Below are positions 23,156 through 31,788 of a stretch of 64,000 nt of DNA, piece by piece; position 1 is the stretch's first letter, and each line of letters opens with the position of its first letter. The position numbers were made by a program, and so were the translations under genes. The notes below the pieces were generated by a model. That model worked only from the letters and a program-made list of their open reading frames with translations. It had not been told where the DNA came from and searched no databases. Location of the stretch: the NCBI RefSeq assembly GCF_001500025.1, contig NZ_LQIW01000012.1:310001-374000 (forward strand), read 5' to 3'. The stretch comes from Mycobacterium sp. IS-1590. Its GTDB lineage: Bacteria > Actinomycetota > Actinomycetes > Mycobacteriales > Mycobacteriaceae.

Positions 23156-25650
23156 CGTACCCACTGATCGAGCACCTGCGCGGCTACGGCGACAACGTCG
23201 CGGTGCACACCGATGCCCAGCGCCTGACCTATGCCGCGCTGGCCGACCGGGTCGCGGCCGCGATGATCGACCTCGGCCAGAGCAGGCGCCTCGTGCTGCT
23301 CGAAACACGCAACGACATCGACACGCTCGTGCACTATCTCGCTGCGCTCGCCGCTGACCATGTGGTGTTGGCTGTCCCGGCCGGGCGGGAACACTCGACG
23401 ATCCTGCGCACCTACCACCCCGACACCGTCATCGCCGACGGAGCGATCCACCATCGCCGCAGCGCCGGCGGGCACCGCCTGCACGAGGACCTGGCGATGC
23501 TGATGTCCACGTCGGGCACCACCGGCTCGCCGAAGCTCGTCCGACTCTCCCGCGGCAACCTACTGTCCAATGCCTGCGCGATCGCCGACTACCTCGACAT
23601 CGGCGAAACCGACCGTGCGGCGACCACCCTGCCGATGTCGTACTGCTATGGGCTCTCGGTCGTCAACAGTTACCTGCTCCGCGGCGCCGGCCTGATTCTC
23701 ACCGATCTCTCGGTGACCGACGATCGGTTCTGGGACCTGTTCCGCCGCCACCGCGGCACCTCGTTCGCGGGTGTGCCCTACACGTTCGAACTGCTCGAGC
23801 GGATCAAGTTCGACACGATGGACCTGCCGGACCTGAGGTACGTGACGCAGGCCGGCGGACACATGCCTGCCGAGCGGGTCCGGCGGTTCGCAGAACTTGC
23901 CCGCAGCCACGGCTGGCAACTGTTCGTCATGTACGGAGCCACCGAGGCGACCGCGCGAATGGCTTATCTGCCACCGGAACACGCGCTGTCGCGGCCCGAG
24001 GCCATCGGCCGGCCGATACCAGGCGGTTCGTTCACGATCGAACCGAGCGGCGAAGGCACCGACGACGCGGTCGGCGAACTCGTCTACCGCGGACCCAACG
24101 TGATGATGGGCTACGCCCGCGGCCCCGCTGACCTGGCCCTGGGCAAGACCGTCGAATCGTTGCACACCGGCGACCTCGCCCGCCGCGCTCCCGACGGGCT
24201 CTACGAAATCGTGGGGCGCACCAGCCGGTTCGTCAAAATGTACGGCTTGCGCGTCGATCTGCAGCGCATCGAGTCCGCGTTGAGTGCCCGCGGTATCACC
24301 GCGTTCTGCACCGACGACGACGACCGCCTCCTCGTCGCGGCGGCCGGCGCACACAGCGACCGCGACGTCCAACGCATCGCGGCCGAGGCCGCCGGTGTGC
24401 CCACGTCGGCCGTGCGCGCGGTCGCGGTGGACGAACTGCCGCTGCTGGAGTCCGGTAAACCCGATTATCAAACCGTCCGCGAACTCGCTCGGGGCCCCGA
24501 CCCGACGTCGACCACCGACCTGCGCGAAGTGTTCGCCGACGTGCTGCAGCTCGACCCGGCTGCGGTCGACCGGGACGCGAGCTTCGTGGACCTGGGCGGG
24601 AATTCGCTGTCCTACGTGGCAATGTCGGTGCGTCTGGAGCGAGCGCTCGGGCAGTTGCCCGCCGAATGGCAGCAGCGGCCGCTTCGCGAACTCGAGAGGT
24701 TGGTCAAGCGGCCGCGAACGCGGTGGCGGCTGTGGGACGCGACGCTGGAGACCAGCGTGGCGTTGCGGGCCGTCGCGATCATTCTGATCGTCGGTTCGCA
24801 TGCCGAGTTGTTCGAGCTGTGGGGCGGCGCGCATCTGTTGCTCGGCATCGCCGGATACAACTTCGGCCGGTTCTGCCTGACACCGGTGTCGCGCACCAAG
24901 CGAGTGCGTCACCTGCGAAACACCATCGGCTGGATCGCGGTGCCTTCGGTGCTGTGGGTGGGCTTCGTCCTGCTGTGGACGTCGGACTACACCTGGACGA
25001 ACCTGTTGCTGGCCAACAAGTTTCTCGGTCCGCACGACAGCATGACCGCCGGGCGCCTGTGGTTCGTCGAGGTTCTGGTGTGGACGCTGGTCGGATTGAC
25101 GCTGCTGTTCTGCATCCCGGCGGTGGACCGGGTCGAACGTCGACGTCCGTTCGCGCTCGCCGTGGTGTTCCTGGTCTCCGGGTTGGCGTTGCGCTACGAC
25201 GTGCTCGGGCTGGAGATGGGCCGGGATGCCTGGTTCACGATGCTCGCGTTCTGGTTCTTCGCCATCGGTTGGGCGGCTTCGAAAGCCGGCACGACCCTGC
25301 AGCGCGTGCTGCTGACGGTGGTTCTGGCGGTGGCGCTGTACGGCTACTTCGACAGCACGCTGCGAGAGCTTCTCGTATTCGGCGGTCTCGCCCTGGTGAT
25401 CTGGCTGCCGACCATCCGCTGTCCCGCGGCGCTGACCGTCGCGGCAGGCGTTCTCGCCGAGGCCTCGCTCTACATCTACCTCGTCCACTACCAGGTGTAT
25501 GCGATGTTCCCCGGGCACCCCGCCGTCGGCGTGATCGCCTCGCTCGCCGTCGGCATCCTGCTCACGTATCTGGTGACGATGACACGCCGACTGCTGCGGG
25601 TACGCCGCAGGCAGAGCGCCTCGGCAAGGCTCAATCCCGCTCCGCGATGA
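23152..25650 (+). CDS. Adenylation - carrier - membrane acyltransferase fusion
   Basis: An 832-residue three-part protein. Residues 1-450 form an ANL adenylating enzyme: MSTSGTTGSPKLVRLS at about 117, YGATEATARMAY at about 261, HTGDLARR at about 338, GRTSRFVKMYGLRVD, and the terminal Lys in LLESGKPDYQ. Residues about 455-520 are a carrier domain with the phosphopantetheine Ser in VDLGGNSLSY (about 485). Residues about 535-825 hold about ten hydrophobic helices with the acyltransferase-3 signature RAVAIILIVGSHAELFELWGG. The layout suggests activation of a carboxylate, thioester loading, and transfer to an acceptor at or across the membrane. The GTG start overlaps the ATPase stop; the last 20 bases overlap the convergent thioesterase gene. 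Substrate and acceptor are unknown. Confidence 0.82.
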   Translation: MTYPLIEHLRGYGDNVAVHTDAQRLTYAALADRVAAAMIDLGQSRRLVLLETRNDIDTLVHYLAALAADHVVLAVPAGREHSTILRTYHPDTVIADGAIHHRRSAGGHRLHEDLAMLMSTSGTTGSPKLVRLSRGNLLSNACAIADYLDIGETDRAATTLPMSYCYGLSVVNSYLLRGAGLILTDLSVTDDRFWDLFRRHRGTSFAGVPYTFELLERIKFDTMDLPDLRYVTQAGGHMPAERVRRFAELARSHGWQLFVMYGATEATARMAYLPPEHALSRPEAIGRPIPGGSFTIEPSGEGTDDAVGELVYRGPNVMMGYARGPADLALGKTVESLHTGDLARRAPDGLYEIVGRTSRFVKMYGLRVDLQRIESALSARGITAFCTDDDDRLLVAAAGAHSDRDVQRIAAEAAGVPTSAVRAVAVDELPLLESGKPDYQTVRELARGPDPTSTTDLREVFADVLQLDPAAVDRDASFVDLGGNSLSYVAMSVRLERALGQLPAEWQQRPLRELERLVKRPRTRWRLWDATLETSVALRAVAIILIVGSHAELFELWGGAHLLLGIAGYNFGRFCLTPVSRTKRVRHLRNTIGWIAVPSVLWVGFVLLWTSDYTWTNLLLANKFLGPHDSMTAGRLWFVEVLVWTLVGLTLLFCIPAVDRVERRRPFALAVVFLVSGLALRYDVLGLEMGRDAWFTMLAFWFFAIGWAASKAGTTLQRVLLTVVLAVALYGYFDSTLRELLVFGGLALVIWLPTIRCPAALTVAAGVLAEASLYIYLVHYQVYAMFPGHPAVGVIASLAVGILLTYLVTMTRRLLRVRRRQSASARLNPAPR

Positions 25651-26434
25651 GACCCTCCTGCGCCAGCGTGGCGACGATGACGCCGTCGGCGCGGATCAGG
25701 CTTGCCGTGACGACGCCCCGACCCCGTGCGGCGGCGGGCGACGTCGACTCCAGCAGGTTCCACTGATCAGCGAATACCGGTTGGTGAAACCATATCGACG
25801 AATCCGTGGTGCCGCTGCGGTGCGTTCGCGCCCGCATTGAATGGCCGTGAACCTGTAGCGCGGGATCGATCATGTACACGTCGCACACATAGACCGCGAT
25901 CAGGGTGTGCAGGATCGGATCGTCCGGGACGGGCACCGTCGCGCGCCACCAGAGACGGCGGACGAACTCGCCTGAGGAGCCGTCGTCGAAGATCCTGATG
26001 TCGAGTTCCTCGAGCGGCATCGACGGTGCTGGCCCGGCCGGACCGGTGCGCGGCAAGGACTGCGGATCGTACAGCGCCGCGAGTCGACGCCCGTGCTCCG
26101 GACCACGCATCGGCACCGCGAACGACACCGTCGCCGTCGTCAAAAGTCTTTGTCCTTGCCGGGATTCGACCCGGCGGGCCGAGGACGTGCGACCGTCGAA
26201 CACGCGTGCAACGCTGTACTCGACCACGTCACCCGCTTCCCCACCACGCAGGAACTGCAGATGCAGGTTCGTCGGCAACCGATCTCCGTCGACGGTGCGG
26301 CACGCGGCCGCCAGGCTCTGCGCGACGAACTGCCCGCCGTAGGCGCGTTTACCCGCCGGGCCGCTCGCCGGCCCGATCCAGCTGTCGGTTTCGGTTCCCG
26401 AGCGCACCTCGAGCAGGTCGAGCAGCCTGCTCAT
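25631..26434 (-). CDS. Acyl-CoA thioesterase, TesB-like double hotdog
   Basis: A 267-residue thioesterase of the TesB/Acot8 type: N-terminal hotdog with RAYGGQFVAQSLAAACRTV, then FLRGGEAGDVVEYSVARVFDGRTSSARRVESRQGQRLLTTATVSF type strand-rich segment, and a second hotdog with DSSIWFHQPVFADQWNLLESTSPAAARGRG. It would hydrolyse acyl-CoAs to free acids. The start is set at 26434 because it overlaps the stop of the upstream CoA-transferase (ATGA), and the codons before it are not family-like. Confidence 0.87.
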   Translation of the reverse strand: MSRLLDLLEVRSGTETDSWIGPASGPAGKRAYGGQFVAQSLAAACRTVDGDRLPTNLHLQFLRGGEAGDVVEYSVARVFDGRTSSARRVESRQGQRLLTTATVSFAVPMRGPEHGRRLAALYDPQSLPRTGPAGPAPSMPLEELDIRIFDDGSSGEFVRRLWWRATVPVPDDPILHTLIAVYVCDVYMIDPALQVHGHSMRARTHRSGTTDSSIWFHQPVFADQWNLLESTSPAAARGRGVVTASLIRADGVIVATLAQEGLIAERD

Positions 26435-27651
26435 CCAGCGCGTCCCGTCGCCACAGCACCCGAGGCGACCAGGCCGTCGACCTGCTCGACGGTCAATCCC
26501 AGCCACTCACCCAACACGCCGACGGTGTCGTCCCCCAACGCCGGCGACGCGACCGCCGGCGGGTACTGCCCGCCGATCGAAATCGGAAGTCCCGGCGCCA
26601 GATAGGTGCCGATTCGTGGCTGGTCGAGCGAGGTGAACAACGGGTTGGCGGTGACCTTGTCCTCGGTGGTCGCCTCGGCGAAGGTGCGGTAGCGCTCCCA
26701 CAGCACCGAGGTGGCCGACAGCGCTGTGGCGATCTCGTCGGCGGTGTGCGCGGTGAACCATTCGGCGAACAATCCGCTCAACGCATCGCGGTGCACGAAT
26801 CGCTGTCCCTCGTCGGAGAAATCGGCACCGAGCGTTTCGGCCAGCGCGGCAACCGCTTTCGTCGTGCCGGTGAGCTCGGTGAGGTCGCGGAAATGCCGAC
26901 CGGTCAAGGCGACGACCATGAACGACACACCGTCGCTGCTGAGGAAGTCCTGACCGTACTGGCCGTACACCGAGTTGCCGATGCGTTCGCGTGCGGTGCC
27001 GTTGACCATGACCTCGGTGAAGAAGCCGAGGTTGCCCGCCGTCGCCAAGGCGACGTTCTCCAGCGGGATGCCGATTTTCTGGCCTTCTCCGGTCGCGTCA
27101 CGGTGCCGCAGCGCGGTCACGACGGCCAGCGCGGTGTAGAGGCCGCACGCGACATCCCACGCCGGCAGTACGTGGTTCACTGGGGCGGCGAGTTCCGATG
27201 GCCCGGTGACCAGGGGGAAACCGATGCCCGCGTTGACCGTGTAGTCGACGCCGGTGCCGCCGTCGGCGCGTCCGGACACCTCGACGTGGATCAGATCGGG
27301 CCGCAGCGGCTTGAGCGTCTCGTATGAATGCCATTCGCGCCCAGCCACATTGGTGATCAGAATCCCGCTGCTGGCGATGAGTCGCTTGATCACGTCCTGC
27401 CCCTCGGCGGAGCGCACGTCGGCGGCGACCGATCGCTTACCCTTGTTCAGGCCCGCCCAGTAGATGCTCTCGCCCTCGCCGGTGACCGGCCATCGGCGGT
27501 AGTCGGCGGCGCCGCCGATCGGATCGACCCGCGTCACCTCGGCTCCGAGTTGGGCCAGCGTCATTCCGGCCAGCGGAACGGCGACGAAGCTGGAGATCTC
27601 GACAATGCGCACGCCGGCCAGTGGCCGCGTCGCCTCCGATGTGCTGGTCAT
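26431..27651 (-). CDS. CaiB/BaiF family CoA-transferase, resembling 2-methylfumaryl-CoA isomerase
   Basis: A 406-residue family III CoA-transferase. The start LAGVRIVEISSFVAVPLAGMTLAQLGAEV, the DPIGGAADYRRWPVTG and YWAGLNKGKRSV stretches, and NHVLPAWDVACGLYTALAV recall, from memory, the Chloroflexus mesaconyl-CoA C1-C4 transferase (Mct) more than ordinary formyl- or carnitine-CoA transferases; Mct moves CoA within one molecule. A catalytic Asp would lie in the LPAWD segment. It is coupled to the TesB-like thioesterase downstream. The precise reaction is uncertain. Confidence 0.8.
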   Translation of the reverse strand: MTSTSEATRPLAGVRIVEISSFVAVPLAGMTLAQLGAEVTRVDPIGGAADYRRWPVTGEGESIYWAGLNKGKRSVAADVRSAEGQDVIKRLIASSGILITNVAGREWHSYETLKPLRPDLIHVEVSGRADGGTGVDYTVNAGIGFPLVTGPSELAAPVNHVLPAWDVACGLYTALAVVTALRHRDATGEGQKIGIPLENVALATAGNLGFFTEVMVNGTARERIGNSVYGQYGQDFLSSDGVSFMVVALTGRHFRDLTELTGTTKAVAALAETLGADFSDEGQRFVHRDALSGLFAEWFTAHTADEIATALSATSVLWERYRTFAEATTEDKVTANPLFTSLDQPRIGTYLAPGLPISIGGQYPPAVASPALGDDTVGVLGEWLGLTVEQVDGLVASGAVATGRAG

Positions 27652-27684
27652 CGGGGTCAGTGTAGGCAGCGGTCGCGCCGTGTC

Positions 27685-28458
27685 TCACACCAGTTCGATC
27701 GCCTCGGCGATGGACGGCAACACGCGGCTGGGCCGGAACGGGTACCGCTCGACCTCATCGACCGTCGTCGACCCGGTCAGCACCAGGATGGTCTCCAGAC
27801 CCGCTTCGATGCCCGCGACGACGTCGGTGTCCATCCGGTCGCCCACCATGACCGTGCTCTCCGAATGCGCCTCGATCCGGTTCAGCGCGCTGCGGAACAT
27901 CATCGGGTTGGGCTTGCCGACGAAGTACGGTTCGCGACCGGTGGCCTTGGTGACCATTGCGGCGACGGACCCGGTGGCCGGTAGCGGCCCTTCCGCGGAG
28001 GGTCCGGTCACGTCGGGATTGGTCGCGATGAACCGAGCCCCACCGAGGATCAACCGGATCGCCTTGGTGATGGCCTCGAACGAGTAGGTCCGCGTCTCAC
28101 CGAGGACCACGAAGTCCGGTTCGACGTCGGTGAGTGTGTAGCCCGCCTCGTGCAGCGCCGTGGTCAGACCGGCCTCACCGATGACGTACGCCGATCCGCC
28201 CGGCAGTTGGTCGGTGAGAAACGATGCGGTCGCCAGCGCGGATGTCCAGATGGACTCCTCGGGCACGACCAGACCGGACCGCTTGAGCCGGGCGGACAGA
28301 TCGCGCGGCGTGAAGATCGAGTTGTTGGTCAGGACCAGGAAGGGCCGCTGCAGGTCGACGAGCCGCTGCAGAAATTCGGCGGCGCCGGGCAGCGCGTGTT
28401 CCTCGCGGACGAGCACGCCGTCCATGTCGGACAGCCAGCACTTCGGTGTGTCGCGCAC
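27685..28458 (-). CDS. HAD-superfamily class IIA phosphatase (NagD-like)
   Basis: A 257-residue HAD hydrolase: motif I WLSDMDGVLV, motif II LVLTNNS, Lys in YFVGKPNPMMF, motif IV VMVGDRMDTDVVAGIEAG. The cap arrangement is the IIA type found in NagD and phosphoglycolate/pyridoxal phosphatases. The substrate cannot be assigned. The start GTG at 28458 lies just ahead of DTPKCWLSDMDG; no strong ribosome site is evident. It lies between the CoA-transferase and the second haem-binding gene without overlap. Confidence 0.88.
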   Translation of the reverse strand: MRDTPKCWLSDMDGVLVREEHALPGAAEFLQRLVDLQRPFLVLTNNSIFTPRDLSARLKRSGLVVPEESIWTSALATASFLTDQLPGGSAYVIGEAGLTTALHEAGYTLTDVEPDFVVLGETRTYSFEAITKAIRLILGGARFIATNPDVTGPSAEGPLPATGSVAAMVTKATGREPYFVGKPNPMMFRSALNRIEAHSESTVMVGDRMDTDVVAGIEAGLETILVLTGSTTVDEVERYPFRPSRVLPSIAEAIELV

Positions 28459-28489
28459 ACCTTCAGTGTGTCAGTTCCGTAGGCGATCG

Positions 28490-28831
28490 TTAGCCCATCG
28501 GCAGGTCGGGCATCGCGACATCGCAGCGTGCGCGGAAGTCGGCCGCAGGCTGCCGGACGGCACGCAGCTCGTCGCGGACCTGCGGATTGGCGTCCAGATA
28601 TGCCTTGATCTCGTCGGTCATCTGGTCCCGGGGCTTGCCTTTGAGCCCGGTGAAGAAGGCGTTCACATCCGGATGCGTGAACAGATAGGACGACGTACCC
28701 GCCGAGACGCCGGCCATGACGCCGGCCAGATCGGCGGCGGTGCAGTTGGGCGGATCGGCGGCGGCGGGTGCGGCACCGAGCAACAACCCACTGCAGATCA
28801 GTCCGGCACCAAAAACGTTGCGTGAGAACAT
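28490..28831 (-). CDS. Exported haem-binding protein (mycobacterial haemophore family), copy 2
   Basis: A 113-residue exported protein: signal peptide MFSRNVFGAGLICSGLLLG with cleavage near AAA-DP, then two Cys (PPNCTAADL and ARCDVA) and the YLFTHPDVNAFFTGLKG...IKAYLDANPQVRDELRAVRQPAADF pattern shared with the gene at 18904-19275. The ATG at 28831 has an AAGGAG site six bases upstream. The family includes the haem carrier Rv0203. The two copies flank the iron-boxed operon at a distance of several kilobases. Confidence 0.78.
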   Translation of the reverse strand: MFSRNVFGAGLICSGLLLGAAPAAADPPNCTAADLAGVMAGVSAGTSSYLFTHPDVNAFFTGLKGKPRDQMTDEIKAYLDANPQVRDELRAVRQPAADFRARCDVAMPDLPMG

Positions 28832-28875
28832 TCCAAGCTCCTTGCTCGAATCAACGGGAACGTCTGGAGAAAAAG

Positions 28876-29190
28876 TCAGCGCGGTCCGACCCCCGGCCGT
28901 CCCGGGCGATCTATTATGGGCGGCCTCGGCGGCCGCGGAGGATCGGGGTCGACGACGATGTCGAGTCCCCAATCGTCACTGCAGTACCAGGGGTCGGCGC
29001 AGTAGCCCGGATATACCGGCCCCGCCTGCGGAGCGTCGGGTCCACCGCCGCGGACGTCGCCCTGCGCGCAGATCGTCGCCGCCCCCGCGTTCGTGCAGTC
29101 CGCCGCCACGACGGGAGCGACGGCCACACCGACCGGCACCACCGAGATCGACAACGCAACCAGTAGGCAGCAGCGATGGCCTGATCGCAT
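28876..29190 (-). CDS. Small exported protein with Pro-rich tail, unknown
   Basis: A 104-residue protein with a signal peptide (about 1-29, cleavage near VVA-AD), four or more Cys in the mature part (DCTNAG, TICAQG, GYCADPWYC) and a proline-rich, Asp-containing tail (DPDPPRPPRPP). The ATG at 29190 is preceded by GGGAGG at five bases, an excellent ribosome site. I do not recognise the family; small secreted Cys/Pro proteins of this kind are common in mycobacteria. Confidence 0.7.
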   Translation of the reverse strand: MRSGHRCCLLVALSISVVPVGVAVAPVVAADCTNAGAATICAQGDVRGGGPDAPQAGPVYPGYCADPWYCSDDWGLDIVVDPDPPRPPRPPIIDRPGRPGVGPR

Positions 29191-29471
29191 GGCCGCCTCC
29201 CTTCTCGTGACCCCCAGTGGGTGCGCACCGTTCGATGCGGCCGCTTCTGCAACACCATGCGCAGCCTAAATCGGTACGCGCCGCTCGTCCCTGAAATCTG
29301 CGATAACTTACCCGATCACTTTCGCTGTACGGATAGTTGATCTAGTTAGTCAGGCATCAAGTTCCTCAGGGAAAAACGACTATTACGGAGCGTTTCTGCG
29401 CTGCCGAAACATGGGTCGCGCCCGTTCAGCGGTGCTAGTGTCCGCTCACGTAGCAACGGTAGGGGGACGCC
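29191..29471. other. Intergenic region upstream of the DyP operon
   Basis: About 280 bases between divergent genes. It holds an AT-richer part (29270-29400) and a -10-like TAGTGT near 29436, with AGGGGGA as the ribosome site for the gene at 29472. No operator or RNA structure was recognised. Confidence 0.4.
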
Positions 29472-30032
29472 ATGGCCGCCGATCACCACGACTGGACGAC
29501 ACCCGCGGCAATGGCGATTCCCGAGGCCGGATATTTCGAACTCGAACGCGGGCGGTACGGACCGGTGTTTCCCCGAACACCGGCCTGTTACGGCTTTTCC
29601 ATAATCGCGAAGGTCAAAGAAGGCCGCGAGGCCGCCGTCCGCGCCTACGGCAAGCAGATCGAGGAAGCAATCGCGGCCAGTCCCGATGTCCTCGCCCCCT
29701 TGAGGTTGCACTATCTGCGATGGGTGCTGTTCGACGTCGGCTCGGGCCTGCACTTCCAATATCAAGGCATCTTCGACACCGACTTCGACAAGTACACCGA
29801 GGACGCGGTGCAACTGTTCAGTCAGACCGGCATCACGACGGTGTTCACCAACCTCGAAGGCTTCCCCGAGGACTGGCGCGAGAACCCTGAAGCATTCGTC
29901 AAATTCGTTCGCGACCACCATGTCCCGAGCTTTCTCGAATACGGCGAGTATCCGTACGTGACGGCCGATGAGATAAAGAAGGCACTGCGCCTGAAAGCCG
30001 CGTTCTCCACGATGCTCGACCAGATGCAGTGA
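29472..30032 (+). CDS. Unrecognised protein, first gene of the DyP operon
   Basis: A 186-residue soluble protein without signal peptide or membrane segment. The middle (about 37-150) alternates strands and helices in a way that suggests a ferredoxin-like alpha+beta fold, with FSIIAKVKEGREAAVRAYG, LHYLRWVLFD and FDTDFDKYTEDAVQLF as striking stretches. DyP peroxidases also use duplicated ferredoxin-like folds, but I see no haem-ligand motif. It has a strong ribosome site (AGGGGGA, four bases before ATG). Its stop overlaps the next GTG. I cannot assign a function. Confidence 0.75.
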   Translation: MAADHHDWTTPAAMAIPEAGYFELERGRYGPVFPRTPACYGFSIIAKVKEGREAAVRAYGKQIEEAIAASPDVLAPLRLHYLRWVLFDVGSGLHFQYQGIFDTDFDKYTEDAVQLFSQTGITTVFTNLEGFPEDWRENPEAFVKFVRDHHVPSFLEYGEYPYVTADEIKKALRLKAAFSTMLDQMQ

Positions 30033-30445
30033 CGGTCATGAGCACGGCGGATCCACTGGCCGCGGTGCACCGGTACATCGCAGCCTTCAACAACGGCGAC
30101 GTGGCGGAGATGGCGTCCGCGTTCGATTCCGCGGCAACGATCCTCGACGGATTGGCACCCCACGTCTGGCAGGGCGCATCCGCGGCGCAGGATTGGTACC
30201 GCGATGTGATTGCCGAGTCAGCTCACCTCGGCGCCTCAGACTATGTCGTCGGCGTCGGGGTGCCCTTGCACAACAGCGTCAGCGATGACCGCGCCTACCT
30301 CGTCCTGCCCGCGACGATGACGTTCAGCCTGCGGGGCGCGCAGGTGAGGCAGGACGGCGCATTCTTCACGGTGGCCCTTCGCCGAGCATCGCAGGACTGG
30401 CGAATCACTGCCTGGGCGTGGACGAGAGGGACTCAGCGGCAATGA
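30029..30445 (+). CDS. SnoaL-like (NTF2 fold) protein of the DyP operon
   Basis: A 138-residue NTF2-like protein: start helix LAAVHRYIAAFNNGDVAEMASAFDSAATILDG, a VWQGASAAQDWYRDV segment and strand-rich C-terminal half with FFTVALRRASQDWRITAWAW. Such proteins may be small isomerases, hydrolases or binding proteins; no catalytic set can be named. GTG 30029 overlaps the previous TGA (GTGA); ATG 30038 is an alternative start. Its stop overlaps the DyP gene start (ATGA). Confidence 0.75.
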   Translation: MTVMSTADPLAAVHRYIAAFNNGDVAEMASAFDSAATILDGLAPHVWQGASAAQDWYRDVIAESAHLGASDYVVGVGVPLHNSVSDDRAYLVLPATMTFSLRGAQVRQDGAFFTVALRRASQDWRITAWAWTRGTQRQ

Positions 30446-31788
30446 TGTCCACCACAGACGAACTCGAGCTCGACGACATACAACACATCCTGCTGACCCG
30501 CACGCCCGCCATCACGGGACGGTACGAGTTCCTGACCTTCGACTGCCCGGAAGGGGGCCGCGCGTGGCTCAGCGCACTGCTCGACAAGGTCCAGTCGGCG
30601 GCTGATGTCCGCGCCACGATGGACACTTCGGAGCGCTGGGTCACCCTGGCCTTCACGTGGTACGGCCTCCGCGCGCTCGGGGTCGGCGAGGAGTCGCTGG
30701 CGACCTTCCCCGACGCGTTTCGCGAGGGAATGGCCGCGCGCGCCAGCATCCTCGGCGACACCGGAGCGGCCGCACCCGAACACTGGCTCGGCGGACTCGC
30801 CGGTGACGATCTGCACGCGATCGCGATCTTGTTCTCCCGGACCGATGAACAATGCCGCAGATCCATCGACGAACACGACAAACTTCTGGCGCGCACGGAG
30901 GGGGTTCGTAGCCTCTCCCACCTCGACCTCAACGCGACCCCCCCGTTCAACTACGCCCACGACCATTTCGGCTTCCGCGATCGCCTGTCGCAGCCGGTGA
31001 TGAAGGGCTCCGGCGAAGATCCGACACCGGGTTCAGGAGACCCCCTGGAGGCGGGCGAATTCATCCTCGGTTATCCCGACGAGAACGGGCCCGTGCTGGA
31101 TCTACCCCAGCCAGAGGCCTTGTCGCGCAACGGTAGTTATATGGCCTATCGCCGGCTGCAGGAACACGTGGGGCTGTTCCGTGACTATCTGAAGACGAAT
31201 TCCCAAACGACGGAGGACGAAGAACTGCTGGCCGCGAAGTTCATGGGCCGCTGGCGGAGCGGCGCCCCACTCGTACTCGCACCGGACAAGGACGACCCGG
31301 AGCTGGGCGCTGATCCCATGCGCAACAACGACTTCAATTACAAGGAAATGGACCCTTTCGGTTACGCGTGTCCACTCGGCTCGCACGCCAGGCGGCTCAA
31401 CCCTCGTGACACCGCGCACTACATGAATCGACGACGAATGATTCGGCGCGGCGCAACCTACGGCCCCGCGCTGCCCGTCGACGCACCGGAGGACGGTGTT
31501 GATCGCGGCATCGCCGCCTTCATCATCTGTGCCGATCTCGTACGCCAATTCGAATTCGCGCAGAACGTCTGGATCAATGACAAGACGTTCCACGAGCTCG
31601 ACAACGAGCACGACCCGATCTGCGGCACACAGGACGGCACCCTCGACTTCACCACACCGCGCCGGCCTATCCGTAAGGTATACAAGGGTATTCCGGCGTT
31701 CACCACGCTCACAGGCGGTGCTTACTTCTTTCTGCCCGGAATGGGCGGTCTGCGTTACCTCGCTCAATTGGGGGGACCGGCACGATGA
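30442..31788 (+). CDS. DyP-type haem peroxidase with altered distal motif
   Basis: A 448-residue dye-decolorising-type peroxidase, length typical of the long (class C/D-like) bacterial enzymes. The distal region reads FGFRDRLSQP: the catalytic Asp is kept (Asp180) but the usual Gly after it in G-x-x-D-G is Arg181. The proximal haem-ligand His is expected in PLGSHARRLNPRD (His315). YFFLPGMGGLRYL closes the C-terminal half. No signal peptide or encapsulin-targeting tail is obvious. ATG 30442 overlaps the upstream stop; ATG 30445 directly follows. It is the only recognisable enzyme of the four-gene operon. Confidence 0.87.
   Translation: MMSTTDELELDDIQHILLTRTPAITGRYEFLTFDCPEGGRAWLSALLDKVQSAADVRATMDTSERWVTLAFTWYGLRALGVGEESLATFPDAFREGMAARASILGDTGAAAPEHWLGGLAGDDLHAIAILFSRTDEQCRRSIDEHDKLLARTEGVRSLSHLDLNATPPFNYAHDHFGFRDRLSQPVMKGSGEDPTPGSGDPLEAGEFILGYPDENGPVLDLPQPEALSRNGSYMAYRRLQEHVGLFRDYLKTNSQTTEDEELLAAKFMGRWRSGAPLVLAPDKDDPELGADPMRNNDFNYKEMDPFGYACPLGSHARRLNPRDTAHYMNRRRMIRRGATYGPALPVDAPEDGVDRGIAAFIICADLVRQFEFAQNVWINDKTFHELDNEHDPICGTQDGTLDFTTPRRPIRKVYKGIPAFTTLTGGAYFFLPGMGGLRYLAQLGGPAR

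Noticed and set aside
23560..25518. 652-codon antisense frame
   Set aside because: A GC-rich shadow of the adenylation-acyltransferase gene with Gln/Arg/His-rich content and no recognisable domain.
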